Part shown: one piece after another, positions 36,885-49,300 of the stretch
Numbering within the stretch: position 1 is the stretch's first letter
Layout of the letters: each line of letters begins with the position of its first letter
Source of the DNA: Lepidostoma basale
Lineage: Eukaryota; Arthropoda; Insecta; Trichoptera; Lepidostomatidae
DNA length: 64,000 nucleotides
Direction: 5' to 3'
Assembly (NCBI GenBank): GCA_022606425.2
Contig: JAHDVF020000875.1
Span: 558,001-622,000, forward strand
Translations under genes and position numbers: made by a program
Notes under the pieces: generated by a model
The model's database searches: none
What the model was told of the DNA's origin: nothing
What the model saw: only the letters and a program-made list of their open reading frames with translations

Positions 36885-38840
36885 GCGGCACGTCCTCCTG
36901 CCCACTGTTAGAGCAGGATATTACTATAACGCCTTAACTGGAGTAAATGAAAAAGAACATGTCTTTTAAAATGAAAATACATGAATCAAGTTCGCATGTT
37001 TTGTGTGGCCACTGGTATCTGTTGCCAAGTTACATCTTTTTAATGGGTCATAAATGTGGTTTATTTATACATACATACCTACTATCAATGCAGAAATAAT
37101 GAAGCGGATCTGAGAATGTTTTGAACTAAGGAAACCTTATGTTCACAGAGTGTACAGTGAAGATTTTTGTATATGTGCATCTTACAGCTTAAACACATTG
37201 TATGGTACCTAAATATGCCATTTACAAATATATTTGTATGTATTGGGAATGTTAATTACTATCTATTCTAGTAAATGGGCAATCAATCAGCGTATTTCTC
37301 TAATTTCATTAATATTCATTCCTGAATATTGTGTACTTTATTAAAATAAAAATCTGTTTTGTATGTCAGTTGCCGAAGTTCAGCAATGTGTTTGTAATTT
37401 GGCTTTCTTCCGAGGAAGCCACTCTTCTGATATGCAATTCTACTATGGTTGTGAAAAGTATGCGCATGAATTGGGCTTACTGAGTTTTTGACAATCATCA
37501 AATGAACAGTATAGCTCTCTAAAAATATGGTATGTTTATTCCATTGTTTTACGAATAATCCCACATTTCATCATTTTTACTCTGGCTTTTTTTATTTAAT
37601 TTAATAAATTCCAAGCCTCCGAGTAATTTTAGAAAATTTACGCAACAATTGAATGGTTTAAATTCGATCTGAGTTTAAATTTATGAAGTTTTGAAATGTG
37701 CCAGAAATGATAATCATTTTTTGATTTGGTCGTAAGCAAGTGGAGTCAGACCGAAGGGGCTATTTTAGGACTACGTGTGTATGTTTGACTTACACACAAA
37801 CAGAAAGTTAGTCACTCAAGTTTGAAACTTGCGAAGAATTTTGACATTGCAGAGGAATGTGGCAGGCGACCCGGGGGAGCAGTTACTGTTGTATGTGTTA
37901 CCTCAGATGTAATTGTTTAATCCGTTAATTGTATTCAAAGATAGCGTTACTGTGTTTTAATTGTTTTGTGTTAATCTACTCAATAATGTATACATATTAT
38001 TAGAAATTAATCACATAGTCATAATCCTTACCTTCTGTCGGAGAGATGCCATATTGGGAGTTCCCTTCTTGAACGTACTGACTGCAAAACATAGGTAATG
38101 TGGACTAACCCCTGACCGTGGAAGTGTCTCTCAGCAGTTGGGCAATGAATGTGTAAATTTTGATATGATAATATGTTGTAAATGGGTGTATTCCTAAGTA
38201 AAGTAATGGTGCTGTGAACATTTCATACTAAATATTATAGAATATCATTTGAGTGTAAGAATTGTAAACGCCAAACGTCTGTGACGGCCGCTCGGCGTTT
38301 GGCGCGAGTACTGTTTACTATTGATGTTTGTAAAAATGCTATAAAATAAGATAAATTTTATACTTTGGACCAATTCTTACTGATCATAAATTACTAATGT
38401 CAATAAAACTTTGAGATGTGATCACATTTAGATTCTGTACGTACTGTATTAGAATAATTTAAGCTATTGGTGGAATATTTCCTTAGTGTTTTATACATAA
38501 CTGATTAGTTTCCAAATAACCTTAGCATAAGGTCAGATTACGGGACCGGTAGCTGAGAGGTGAGTGCAGCTCACGCTAGGTACCTACATAATATAATAGT
38601 ACAGTTAGTGTCTCAACTAACCAAATAAGATTACAAGGGGAGCTAACAGTACCGTACCGGCTAGTGCTTACGTTTCCACTGCTGTAATCACCCACTAATC
38701 ATGTCTAATTCCAACTGCTTAATGTGCCAAATTATATATTTACCCTTACTATTTATTTAGGTTTCTAGATTAAATGTTAGCAGTGAAATTGTTGTCATTT
38801 TGTATCCAAATAAATAAAGTATGATTGCTCAAAACTGACT
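36885..38840 (+). other. Probable 3' UTR of the MIF4G gene
   Basis: There is no coding signal and no recognised transposon in nearly 2 kb, unlike the introns. AATAAA hexamers at 38402-38407 and 38809-38818 are candidate 3' ends; an earlier one lies near 37344. Confidence 0.45.
38266..38316 (+). other. Hairpin in the probable 3' UTR
   Basis: CGCCAAACG (38269-38277) and CGTTTGGCG (38296-38304) form a perfect 9-bp stem around an 18-nt GC-rich loop, with GTAAA and TTTAC adding outer pairs beyond a bulge. Confidence 0.6.
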
Positions 38841-39053
38841 TTTATTCATATTTCCTTATTTCTGTTCTTTCCTATTCATAATTACTATAATAAAATATTT
38901 TGGAAATTACCCTTTGGCCACGTCCAGAGTAATGATGTTTTTTTTAATAATTGGAATTTAATTACGGACAAACTCATGCTTTAATGCTAAAACAATTATT
39001 TTCTTGGCCTGCGATGCAAAATGTTTTCAATCTCTGGATTTCTTTTAGAGAAT

Positions 39054-39281
39054 ATTTAAATAATGAAAACAAACAAAAAAATTGTACAAAATTTCTTTAT
39101 TATTATGTATTTAGTGTGCTTCCACTTGTGTTTATGTTCGGCCAGTTTCGGCAGCTTGCTGCCAGAAGATGGCAGCAACCTGCTGAAACTGGTCAAACAT
39201 AAACACAAGTGGAAGCACACTAAATACATAATAATAAAGAAATTTTGTATATAGGTATTTTTTTGTTTTCATTATTTAAAA
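39054..39281. repeat. ~220-bp almost complete palindrome
   Basis: AATAATGAAAACAAACAAAA ... TTTAGTGTGCTTCCACTTGT ... CGGCCAGTTTC is mirrored to the right. The centre holds GCTGCC-AGAAGAT-GGCAGC, so pairing continues almost to the middle. The flank AAAATGAACTTCTACCAAGA resembles 1395-1420 and, inverted, 54340-54355. Confidence 0.88.
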
Positions 39282-39899
39282 TGAACTTCTACCAAGAAAT
39301 TTCAATTAAAAACATTAATTATAAAAATGATTTCATTTGTTTGATGAACTCTCTAGGAATGGGTATAATTAATTTAGGTTTTCATTTCTTAGAATTAAAT
39401 TAATAAAACATAATTGACTAGCTAAATCAGTAAATAAAGAAGCAGATTGTAGAAGTTAACCGACGTATATCGGGTTCTTATACATAATTAAATTGGAAAA
39501 AAAAGTTGTATGAATACTGTAACTATCATTTATATTTACTATTTTTAAATAAAAATCACCTAGAAAAGCAAAAAATTATAAATTAGCTAATGTGCAATAC
39601 CTATGGGAATAATTTTATTTTTTTAAATATTTTTACACAATTTCTATGTTAAATGGACAGCATTATTAGCGTCTAAATAATGTAATATGCCTCCTAAAAA
39701 GAGTAATTTGCTAAAAATTAAAATTAACTTTGAATTGAGAACAAATCGATTGTATTTGAAGCGATTACTATTTTGATTGTGTTTAGCAATCCCACGGTTG
39801 AACGAACTAAAAGTACATAACACAAGATCAACTGACATCCCATCCCTATATTGTAACTTGACATCTTTACAATGTTGAGTGTTTTTTTTTGACATTTGC

Positions 39900-40222
39900 A
39901 TATTGGCGGGGCGGCGAATAGTCGGAAAATATTTTATTTAAAATTACAAACGCCAATCGCTATTAAATTATTGCACTAAACACGCGTTGCCTTGTGATGT
40001 CATATTTAAATTGTATAGCGATGAGTCAACTCCGGCCGCAAATCACGGAGAGAGTTAGCTGGCAGCTCTAGCTGAGTCGCCGACTAGTTGTTTGGGTGAC
40101 TGCGGCCGAGCGGGCGTGGGACCTGTTGCGCGATGTCTGCATTGTACATTACGGATGTGACGCGATAACGGAGTGCGATAAATAGTGTTCTGATGTGATT
40201 GTTTATACTAATCGGAGACACC
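39900..40222 (+). promoter_or_regulatory. Promoter and 5' UTR region of Frl
   Basis: GC-rich compared with its left flank, with CTCCGGCCGCAAATCACGG and ACTGCGGCCGAGCGGGCGTG. A stop in frame with the start codon (TGA 40196-40198) shows translation begins at 40223. Confidence 0.55.
40133..40168 (+). promoter_or_regulatory. Upstream ORF in the Frl leader (11 codons)
   Basis: ATG at 40133 to TAA at 40166-40168. Two further ATG-TGA start-stop pairs follow at 40155-40160 and 40193-40198. They act on translation only if transcription starts upstream of 40133. Confidence 0.4.
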
Positions 40223-40375
40223 ATGGGGCTGATCAGCTCCAGGACAGAGACCCCGCCCTTGCTGGACGTAGTGCCGCCCTCCAAGCACCATGTCCGCTCC
40301 GGCTCCACAAGGAGCCGCGCCAAACAGCCCATGCCTGACCCCGTTGAGCTGGACAGGCGCTTCATCAAGGTTCTG
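40223..40375 (+). CDS. Frl: Frl exon 1
   Basis: 51 codons, phase 0; start context ACACCATGG is good, donor CTG/GTGAGT at 40376. It encodes the myristoylation start and the first helix of the GTPase-binding domain. Confidence 0.92.
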
Positions 40376-43300
40376 GTGAGTGAAACCCGCCCAAACGATG
40401 TTTACCGTATGTCTGACAGATGTACAAAACGAGTTTTTTTCTTTTGTTTTTGTTTTTACAGCGGCTGAGACACAATGTACCCATCCGTTCAATTGTCATA
40501 TGACGTGTTTATTGGCGATGTTTTGTACATTTTTAAATATAAATCATCCGAAATATATTAAACCGCGTAGCTTTGTTAGATACATATTACGCACGCACTT
40601 ATTTTTATGTCATAAACATGACATTGGAGGAAGTTTTTACTCAGGGTTAACCTTTTTGCTGCTGTAAGATTTAAAGCAATATTTGCAAGTACACAATACC
40701 AGGAACTTTATAATGATGCAAAAAATGGAAAAAGAGGATTGATTTGTTATTAATACTTAAACCATTTTTTTGTAGTATGATTCATTTTGACAAGCTATTT
40801 TATAACATTATTTTTATTTAAATATATTTATTCTCTAGTAGTTTTCGGTGTTTTGGCAATGGGTTCTTTTCCATTTCAGCCTCATTCGGCATAATGTAGA
40901 GGAATAGTAGATTCTGATAGTTTATGGAAACAATCATTTATTCAATAACCACTAATAACTGCAGAAAAATCTGGGAATGGCACAGTCATATATAATGAAA
41001 TTATTAATATAAAAGAAAACATCCGTCTTCTAGGAGTTTTATTAAGTTTTATATGGAAAGGACATGTTTCGCCCTTCTAAGGCATTAATTATCAAATGTG
41101 ACGGGACATTTGAAACATGGCATTCCATAAAAAAACGTAATAAAACTCCTAGAAGACAGACATTTTCATTTATATGAATTGTTTAACATGGAGTTTTACT
41201 ACATTGTTTAAGAAATAATAAATATAATAAAATTATTAACATGTAGAATTAAAACAGATTTTCTTGCATAGTATTTTTTTGTTCCAAATATAATCATTTG
41301 TGAGGAGGGATATATGCCATTACTTGCCTTAGTTACCTGCTATTAATACATTGGCTTATAAACTCCCAGTATAAGTGCCTACTTAACTGCACTTCTCTGT
41401 GCAATCATAATTACATTGTGTCATGCACGCGTGTTGATTTCTCTGACTCCTTACGTGGCCAACATTCAATATTTGATTTTGGAAATTTGATCGTGCCACA
41501 TTTTCCTCGGTCTTCCTTTATTTCTAGTTCCATTTACATCGTTAACATATAATTTTTTTTACCATTCTTTCTTCATTCATTCTTTCCATGTGTCCAAACC
41601 ACCTTAAAGTTCCTTTCATTATTTTGTTCATAACTCCATCATTCGCGTCGGATTCACTTCTTATATTTTCATTCGACACTATCATACACAGAGTATCAAC
41701 ACATTCGTCTAAGACCTAGGTTTTCAAAGTGGGCAATAACGCCCCATTGTGGGCGTTTGAGACTTTCAGGGGGGCAGTAGAAGACCCAGAAAAAAATAGA
41801 GAGCGTGGGCAGATAAAAAAATATAGTCTAAAAAGACAAAAAAAACACGCCAATCATTTCTTCCTTCTCTTTTTATTTATTTCATTTTATCGTTTTTGGA
41901 TAGGTTTTTGTTTGCGATGACAACTTTAAGTGCACCATTCACTTTGTTGTCTGCCCTAACCCTTCTTTCAATATCCCTCTCCACTTGCCCATCTTTTGTA
42001 AACATACTACCTAAATACACAAACTCATCTACTTGCTCCAAATTTTCACCATTCACGCTAATGTTGCAGACTGTCATGATCAAAAAAGCATACGATTAAT
42101 TCCTAAATCATAATTATACAAATAAGTACTTACTGTATAATTTATGCTTCATTTTGTTATTGTTATCTTATTAATTTTTCAATTAACGATAAATAGTTAC
42201 GTGTGATTCTTGCTGGTTTGCAGAATAAAACATCTTTTATCATCGGTAAGATATTAGATTTCGCTGTCAGTGCAATATCGCTGCTCACGGCGTATCAAGA
42301 AAAAATCATTGCCAACCTCACGCTCCAACGAACGCAATCACATTATCTGTTGCCGACTCGGCTATTCAGCATTTTCCCACCTTTGTGAATACATGTCGTA
42401 TCGCTGGCTGTTCATTAATCCTCTGTCATGCAAATATCTTCGCTTGTACCTGCACATTCCTCTTTTTCACTATCAGTATGTTGGAATGAAGGTCGGGCAA
42501 ATTAAAGTAGACACTAAACAATGGGTGATTTGGTAAATTGCTAGCTGAGTTCTTGAATATTATTATAAACCAATGTAAAAAAACGTTTATTAATGAAAAC
42601 TTATATATTTTATTTACTACCCAAGATATTGTTAACCCCTATAGTGCGGCTGGTTATATTTGCAGTCCAAAAAAATGGTTTAGAACTGCGGCAAACTACA
42701 TTTGCTGTTCATATTTCAATGTATCTTATCCTTTACCTTTATACCTTATCCTTAAACCTTTTCACTTTAGTCTCTTACTACTAAATTGTATGTTGTACTA
42801 CTAAATTATGATGAACTGGTATTATCTATCTGTGCTGCAAATGAAGATTACAGGGGAAAAACGAGGAATGTCAGTTAAAATTCAAAATAAATGTAATAAT
42901 GCCATCTAGCGGCATTTGTACGTATCTATCCACAGTAAAATTTTCATATTCAAAAATCATGTGTGTCATCGACTATGGCCAGATAATCGATTGCTAATTG
43001 CTAAGAAATGTATAGACTTTGATTAGCTTTATTCTCAATTTATTCAAATTAACCTTCTACTGACATTCCTTGTTTTTCCCCTGCAGTCTTCATATGTAGT
43101 CAGCCGCCGTTCGAGACCAATTTTTTTCACTGCAAATGAAGCCTCAGTTTCTTAGTAGTGCTGTAATAATACAAATTTGTATAGTAATTTTTTATATTCA
43201 TACCATTTCCTTTCATTTCATTTTATATAAATGTTAAAAAATTATAATATTTAAATTGTTTCACAGCTATAAATTAGAACTGATATTATGAAATAGAGGC

Positions 43301-46300
43301 CAAAGAGGCATTTATAATGGTCCCCTGAGTCAGCCGCTATATGCATAAAGATAATTTAATGTGTAGGAGTTCAAATTAACGGGGTCCACTCTAAATCTTG
43401 TAATAAAAAATGTGTTGAGCAGGTTTAGTAGTCGTTTAGTTGTTTTAATCCCAGATGTGGGTCAGGCAGTCTCACTTTCATCAATACACCACTTCCTCCT
43501 CATAATTGGCTGATTGTTATATGACCATTGCACCAACTGCTCCATTCATACAGCCGCATGGAGCACTTTAGTCTGACATGACCTATACACTTTTTATAAA
43601 AACAAAAGTGAATGTTACAGTTTCACATAACTCTTACTTGTAATATAAAATATTTATAAGTATATTCGCCATCACTTTGTGTTGTGGATTCACATTTGAA
43701 TAAATAGAATAACACTTTGTATTTTTATGATTTTAACATAAGAATAAAATAACACATAAGATGCCTCTTCAATAATAATTTTTCAGAATTTGCTAATCAC
43801 CTAATTCAAAACGATCACGACATTGCTATTTTGCATGTTAATAATAAAAATGTAACAATTTTTAAAAAAATGTTAACATTCCAAATCAATTTGACTCCAC
43901 TTCAGTCAATATGTCCTTGGCATATTATAAATAGTTTTTAAATTCCAATACTACTTTTCTAGATAACTGTTGTTCAAATACATCAATTAAAATGTTGCTT
44001 GTATTGTCTATTTGCCAGCTTACATTCTTATAGACTTCTTCATACCTGTTTCAAAAGATACTTCATCGAATATATACTAAAGTATTTTATTACTAATTCT
44101 GAACCACAAAAGTTGTTTTTAAATTAATTATCTATTATATAAATAATATTATTTACCAAACCACTAAATGAATTTCATTAGTTTCTGCCTTGTGTCCGGT
44201 TTGTGGTGAAATGTATCAGTATGTAAATGCGAAAAAGTAGTTTATTGTTTCTTGAACAATGATGTAAAACTCCATATTAATCATTAATACGAATGAAAAC
44301 ATCTGTTTTCTAGAAGTTTTATTATATTTTATGTGAATGACATGTTTCGCCTGTCAATCATCAAATGTCTGATAATGCTTCAGACGGGCGAAACATGTCA
44401 TTCACATAAATTATAATAAAACTTCTAGAAAACAGATGTATTCATTCATATTAATTATGAAAATGTAGTATTTCTTTCCTCGAGACTTATTTTTGTTAGA
44501 ACTGAACAAATACTTAATTTGTAAACTAGATATCCTTAAAAATTATATTTTATTTTATTTCATTGACACATTATAAACAGAAGAAATACAGTACCTTATC
44601 ACAATACTAACGGAGATATAATCACCGATTCCTGTTTTGTGAAATTCAAAATTGGTGATTTTGAAATATTTAAATATTGTGAAATATTTATAGTGTCAAA
44701 TGCAAATATAAGAAGTGAATTCAGTGCGAAGGAAAAAGGGAATAATGAAAGGATCGTTGAAATGGTTTGGACACATGGAAGGAATGATGAAGAAAGTATA
44801 TGTAAACGGAACAAGAAATATAATAATACTGAAGAAAACATTGCACAATTAAATCAATTGAATATTAAATGTCAGTCATGTGAGAAGTCGGAAAATCGAC
44901 AAGTGTGCAAGACACAATGTATGAACATTGAGGATGTGAGATAGTATGTCAGAAATGAACAGAATGGCGGTCCATTTTTTTCTGCCTACACCTTCGGAAG
45001 ACAGTGTAATGGCTAGTTAATTCTTCTTCTTTTCTTAGTGTAGACTTTGTGGCCTGTTTCTTAAGAGGAATTGTCTTTTGTGAGGTCGACTCTCATTTGT
45101 CAATCCATCTCTTTGGTTATCTGCCCGGGGATCGTCTGCCTTGAGGTTGGCCGTGCAACACAATGAAAGAGAGTCTGGATGTATCCATTCTTGTCACGTG
45201 TGCATACCAGTATCTTTTCTTTCTCCGCCTCTCCCACCTAACGACATCCTCAATCGTACATATTTCCTTTATCCTTAAGTTCCTAATTCTATTGCGTAGT
45301 GTCTTGCCATGTATGTTTCTGAGGGTCTTCTTTTTTGGCACTCTGAGCGCATTTTTTGTGATTGTGGCGTCCGTCCTGCATTGATTCCATGTCATAATCG
45401 GTCACACACAAGTCTTATAAATCCTTACTTTGCTGCTAATATTCATCTCAGGGTTTTAACTTGTTGAATTTTTTAAACATCCTGAGATAACTGCAGCCTT
45501 ATTTACTTGACCCTTCACATTCTTCTTCTTCGAGTGCCATGTCAGGTCCCTCCGATGTCGGCTATCACCCTGGCGTTTGCCTCTCTGGCCTGTACCAGAT
45601 GGAACAACTTCTCCACCCCCCGAATTCCGGTCCACTCCTTGACATTCTCGAGCCAGGACGTCTTGGGTCTTCGCACATGGCACCTACCCTCGATCTTCCC
45701 TTTCACGATGAGGTGCAACAGATCATATTTCTCGTTGCGGAGAATGTGTCCCAAATATGCCACATTTCACCCATCACATCAGTCGTTTAGAAATATTTTT
45801 TCTAGTGTAAATTTAAAATACAAAAATGTGTTGTTCTTGTCATAACTTTATATTCTGCAAAAATGTGTATGTTCCTCATTAACATTTCAGTCCATTTAAT
45901 GAAACTCACTGCCTGCTGAATACAAGAATGGGGACACAAATATTTTCCGATGAGAAGTGTGTGTGGGAGGGCCCGCAGTTGATCTTTGGCCGACCAATGT
46001 GGACCCGTTACTTGATTGAGCCTTTGTCCGGAGGTGAACTCTTATCAACTGTCCAATAATTTGGCCGTTCGCTCTCCAATCTTTCTCTCACTCTTCGAGT
46101 TAATTCAATCAAGTCTGCACTGATATTATTAGCAATGGCTGGAGGCCTTGTTAATATGAGCTTGTGAGTATTGTAAAAGTAATAGATAAATTCTATTGTT
46201 TTATTAAAAAATAATCACTTTCAATAGAAATATCATTAATCCTTCATAATTGTAGGTCCTCGTGTGGCTATACACCCACTCTGGGGCTTCAAGAGCAGGG

Positions 46301-49300
46301 GAACCACCGTCTCCTGATGGTCTCTCCTTTCATCTCTTCCTCCTCTCTATGACGCCGTGTGATATTGAATAGAAATATATAGACTGAAGCAATGTTGGTA
46401 GTTTATAATGGAGTTCTAATGCAAACCCTTATGTATTGAAGTGAAGCTTGGAGTTGAAAGAAGAAGAATGAAAGTAGGATAAATGCTGTAGAAATAAGAT
46501 CGCTAAGAAGAATGTGTATAAAAACCAAACTAAGAAGTAAGAAAGGAATGGCAGATGAATGCGTCCTTAAATAAAATTTTAAAGGGGTCACCAAGATGGT
46601 TTGGACATATGAAACGAATGGATGAGTGAAGAATGGTTAAAAGATAAATACAAGTAGTGTGAATGCAGAAATAAGTCAAAGAAGCCAAAGAAAACATGGC
46701 ACTTCCAAATTAATCAATTATTAATGGCGAACATTTTTTTCAAAGTCGGAAAAATTTACAAGCGTGCATGCAAGTTACGTCACGATAGAACAGCATAGTG
46801 GTTTATATTCTCTGCCTATCCATTCAGACGGTGTGGTGGTTAGTTAATTCGTTTTATGAAAAAGCTGAAAGGAGGTGAGCAAGGAACCAAAACTGAGTAT
46901 ATTTTTGCTGTGAAACAGCTCTAAATTGGATTATATGTTTTTTTCTATAGAAATGAAATGACCTGAATAATTTGCAGAGCACCGGTACCGTTGTAAACCA
47001 AAAGTTATTCAGCTGTGACATAGCATTTGTAATATAAGACCCATAAAATAACTTTCTCAATACTTATAGTCTATCAATAGTGGTCTCTGTGTATTTTGAA
47101 ACATTTTGGATTGAGGATTTCAGTCTATATTCTATTTTAACTTTTATTTATAATAACTTATAAATTATTATTATATTAACACAATGTTGTCGGGAAACGT
47201 AAAACTACGTTTTTTTCAGTTTGGTGCTCAAATGCGGGAAACGTAAAAATACGTTTTTTACTCTCTGGTGGTTGTCGTCGGGTAACGTAATAAAACGTGC
47301 TGTGTAATAAATGGATTTTGTTGCTAAATCGTATATCTGACTTCACAATATAATTTCACTCACAAATTTATATTTATTAGGCTTTACTTTTGATTTATTA
47401 TTCAATTATAAAATGAAAAAAAAAAGTCTAAAAATATACATTTTTTGTGTGCTCGAAGAAACCTTGACGCAGATCCCGCTGGCTTGTTTTTTTTTACCTT
47501 CAATGCGCAATAACTCTTTTCAACTTGTACGGAGAAATTTTAGGGTTCTTTCTACCCGAAGAAGGGATGAATGGTAGAAATGTTTTGTTCATATTTCTAC
47601 AAAACATTAGTGTTTATGTAAACGTATACATGTTCGGTCGTTCGGTCGTTGTCATTGAGTTCATATAATTATTTTTATACCTAAAACCCACAATGTTTTT
47701 TCCGGATGAGAATAAATCAGACGATGAATTGTGTGTAGACAATTTATCTAATTGTTCCTGTGCTAGTGATACAGAAAGACTATTGATGGCAGACAGTGAA
47801 ACAAGTGATTTATAAAGCAAAATATCCAGACTCAGTAAGGTACAAAAATTTTTTATTGGAGACAGCACGTCATTGGATAACTAGCAGTATTGAAAGCGAA
47901 CTAAGTGAGGAACCTGGAACATCGACAGTAAGTTTGACACGGCACACTCCAAATCGCGATCCTCCAGGCAGACTTTCTACGAATCTAAAAGTCCATAAAT
48001 TAGAAAGGATAAAGAGGAAAGGGGAAAAAAATACACACAAAGAAAATGTCGAGTGTGTGCTGCTAAAGGAAAAAAGAGTGAAACTTGTTACATGTGTAAA
48101 TTCTGTGGTGTGGCTCTTCACAGAGGTACATGTTTTGAACGGTACCATACAGTAAAAAAATACTAGACAGTAATTTTGACAATTTTAAATAGTGTTATCT
48201 AGTGTTAAATAGTTGCATTGATTTTAAATAGTATTATAATTTGATAAAAATAAAACTTCCAAAGTGCTACTTTGAAGCCCAATTTTTTTTGTGTGTTTGT
48301 TTTCCATCATTTCATCATTGAGACACAATAAGGTAAGATACATTTAAAGTTTCAGTCAATTATCACGGATATTCAAAAAGTTATAGACTTTTAAAATAAT
48401 GTTGAAAAAACTCGCGCGCGAACCCAAATATCCCCCGCGCCAGGCTGCAATCAGCATAAAACAATACCCGAAAACAATGTGTTAACATTAATATAATTTA
48501 TTAAGAAGAAGAAGAACTTTTATTTATAAATATAACAACAATAAATAATCACGTCTGTCTGGAGGAGTAGGCAGAGAGAATGGACCACCACGCACCCCTC
48601 TAGTTTACTCCACATTCTTGCAGCGAGTCATATATGCACATCAATTATTCTTCTAACTTTAAAATGTGATAAATTTTGGTCATGCCATTATTTTCCTCTA
48701 TTCCATACTCCATTCGCATCATTAGTATACTTTCTTAACCATTCTTCATCCATACGTTACATGCGAAGAATTAATGTTGAATTAAAACTAGGATAAAGGA
48801 GGATTATGTTAATGATATAAACAGAACATGAAATAAAGGAAGAATCAATCAAATATTCTGGTCAACCACGTGAAGAGTCAGAGAAATTTACGTGTGTGCA
48901 TGATACAATATATAAATGTTGAGGATGAGTGTGGCTGCCCATTCTTTCTGCCTACCCTTCAGGAAGTTTAGTAAAAGAAATGTGCTGCTGTTAAAATTAA
49001 ACAGATAATTAACACAACTTTCTTAAAAAATAATTTATTTCTATTAGTTATTTTACTGAATATTAAGTTAAGACAACTGGTATTAAAAAAAATTCATTAT
49101 TTTTCTATGTTTCTTTAATAATTAAGTGATAATCACATGTTAATTTCACAAAAGCCGTGCCAATTACTTTATCAGTATAAGTATTATAGTTAGATATTAA
49201 TCTGTGTTTTGTTTATTCATAACCTTTAAACAATTAAAAATCATAAACAGTGTAGAAATTATTAAATAAATGAATAACTGAAAAGACGCTCTTTAATAAA

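Noticed and set aside
37316..37564. 82-codon - strand frame in the MIF4G 3' UTR
   Set aside because: It has AT-rich codon use, no family features, and no splice or promoter context.
40084..40492. Two ~94-codon - strand frames
   Set aside because: Shadows of Frl exon 1 and its GC-rich leader.
47870..48148. 92-codon - strand frame rich in Ser/Thr/Phe
   Set aside because: It is the shadow of the piggyBac C-terminal relic on the + strand.
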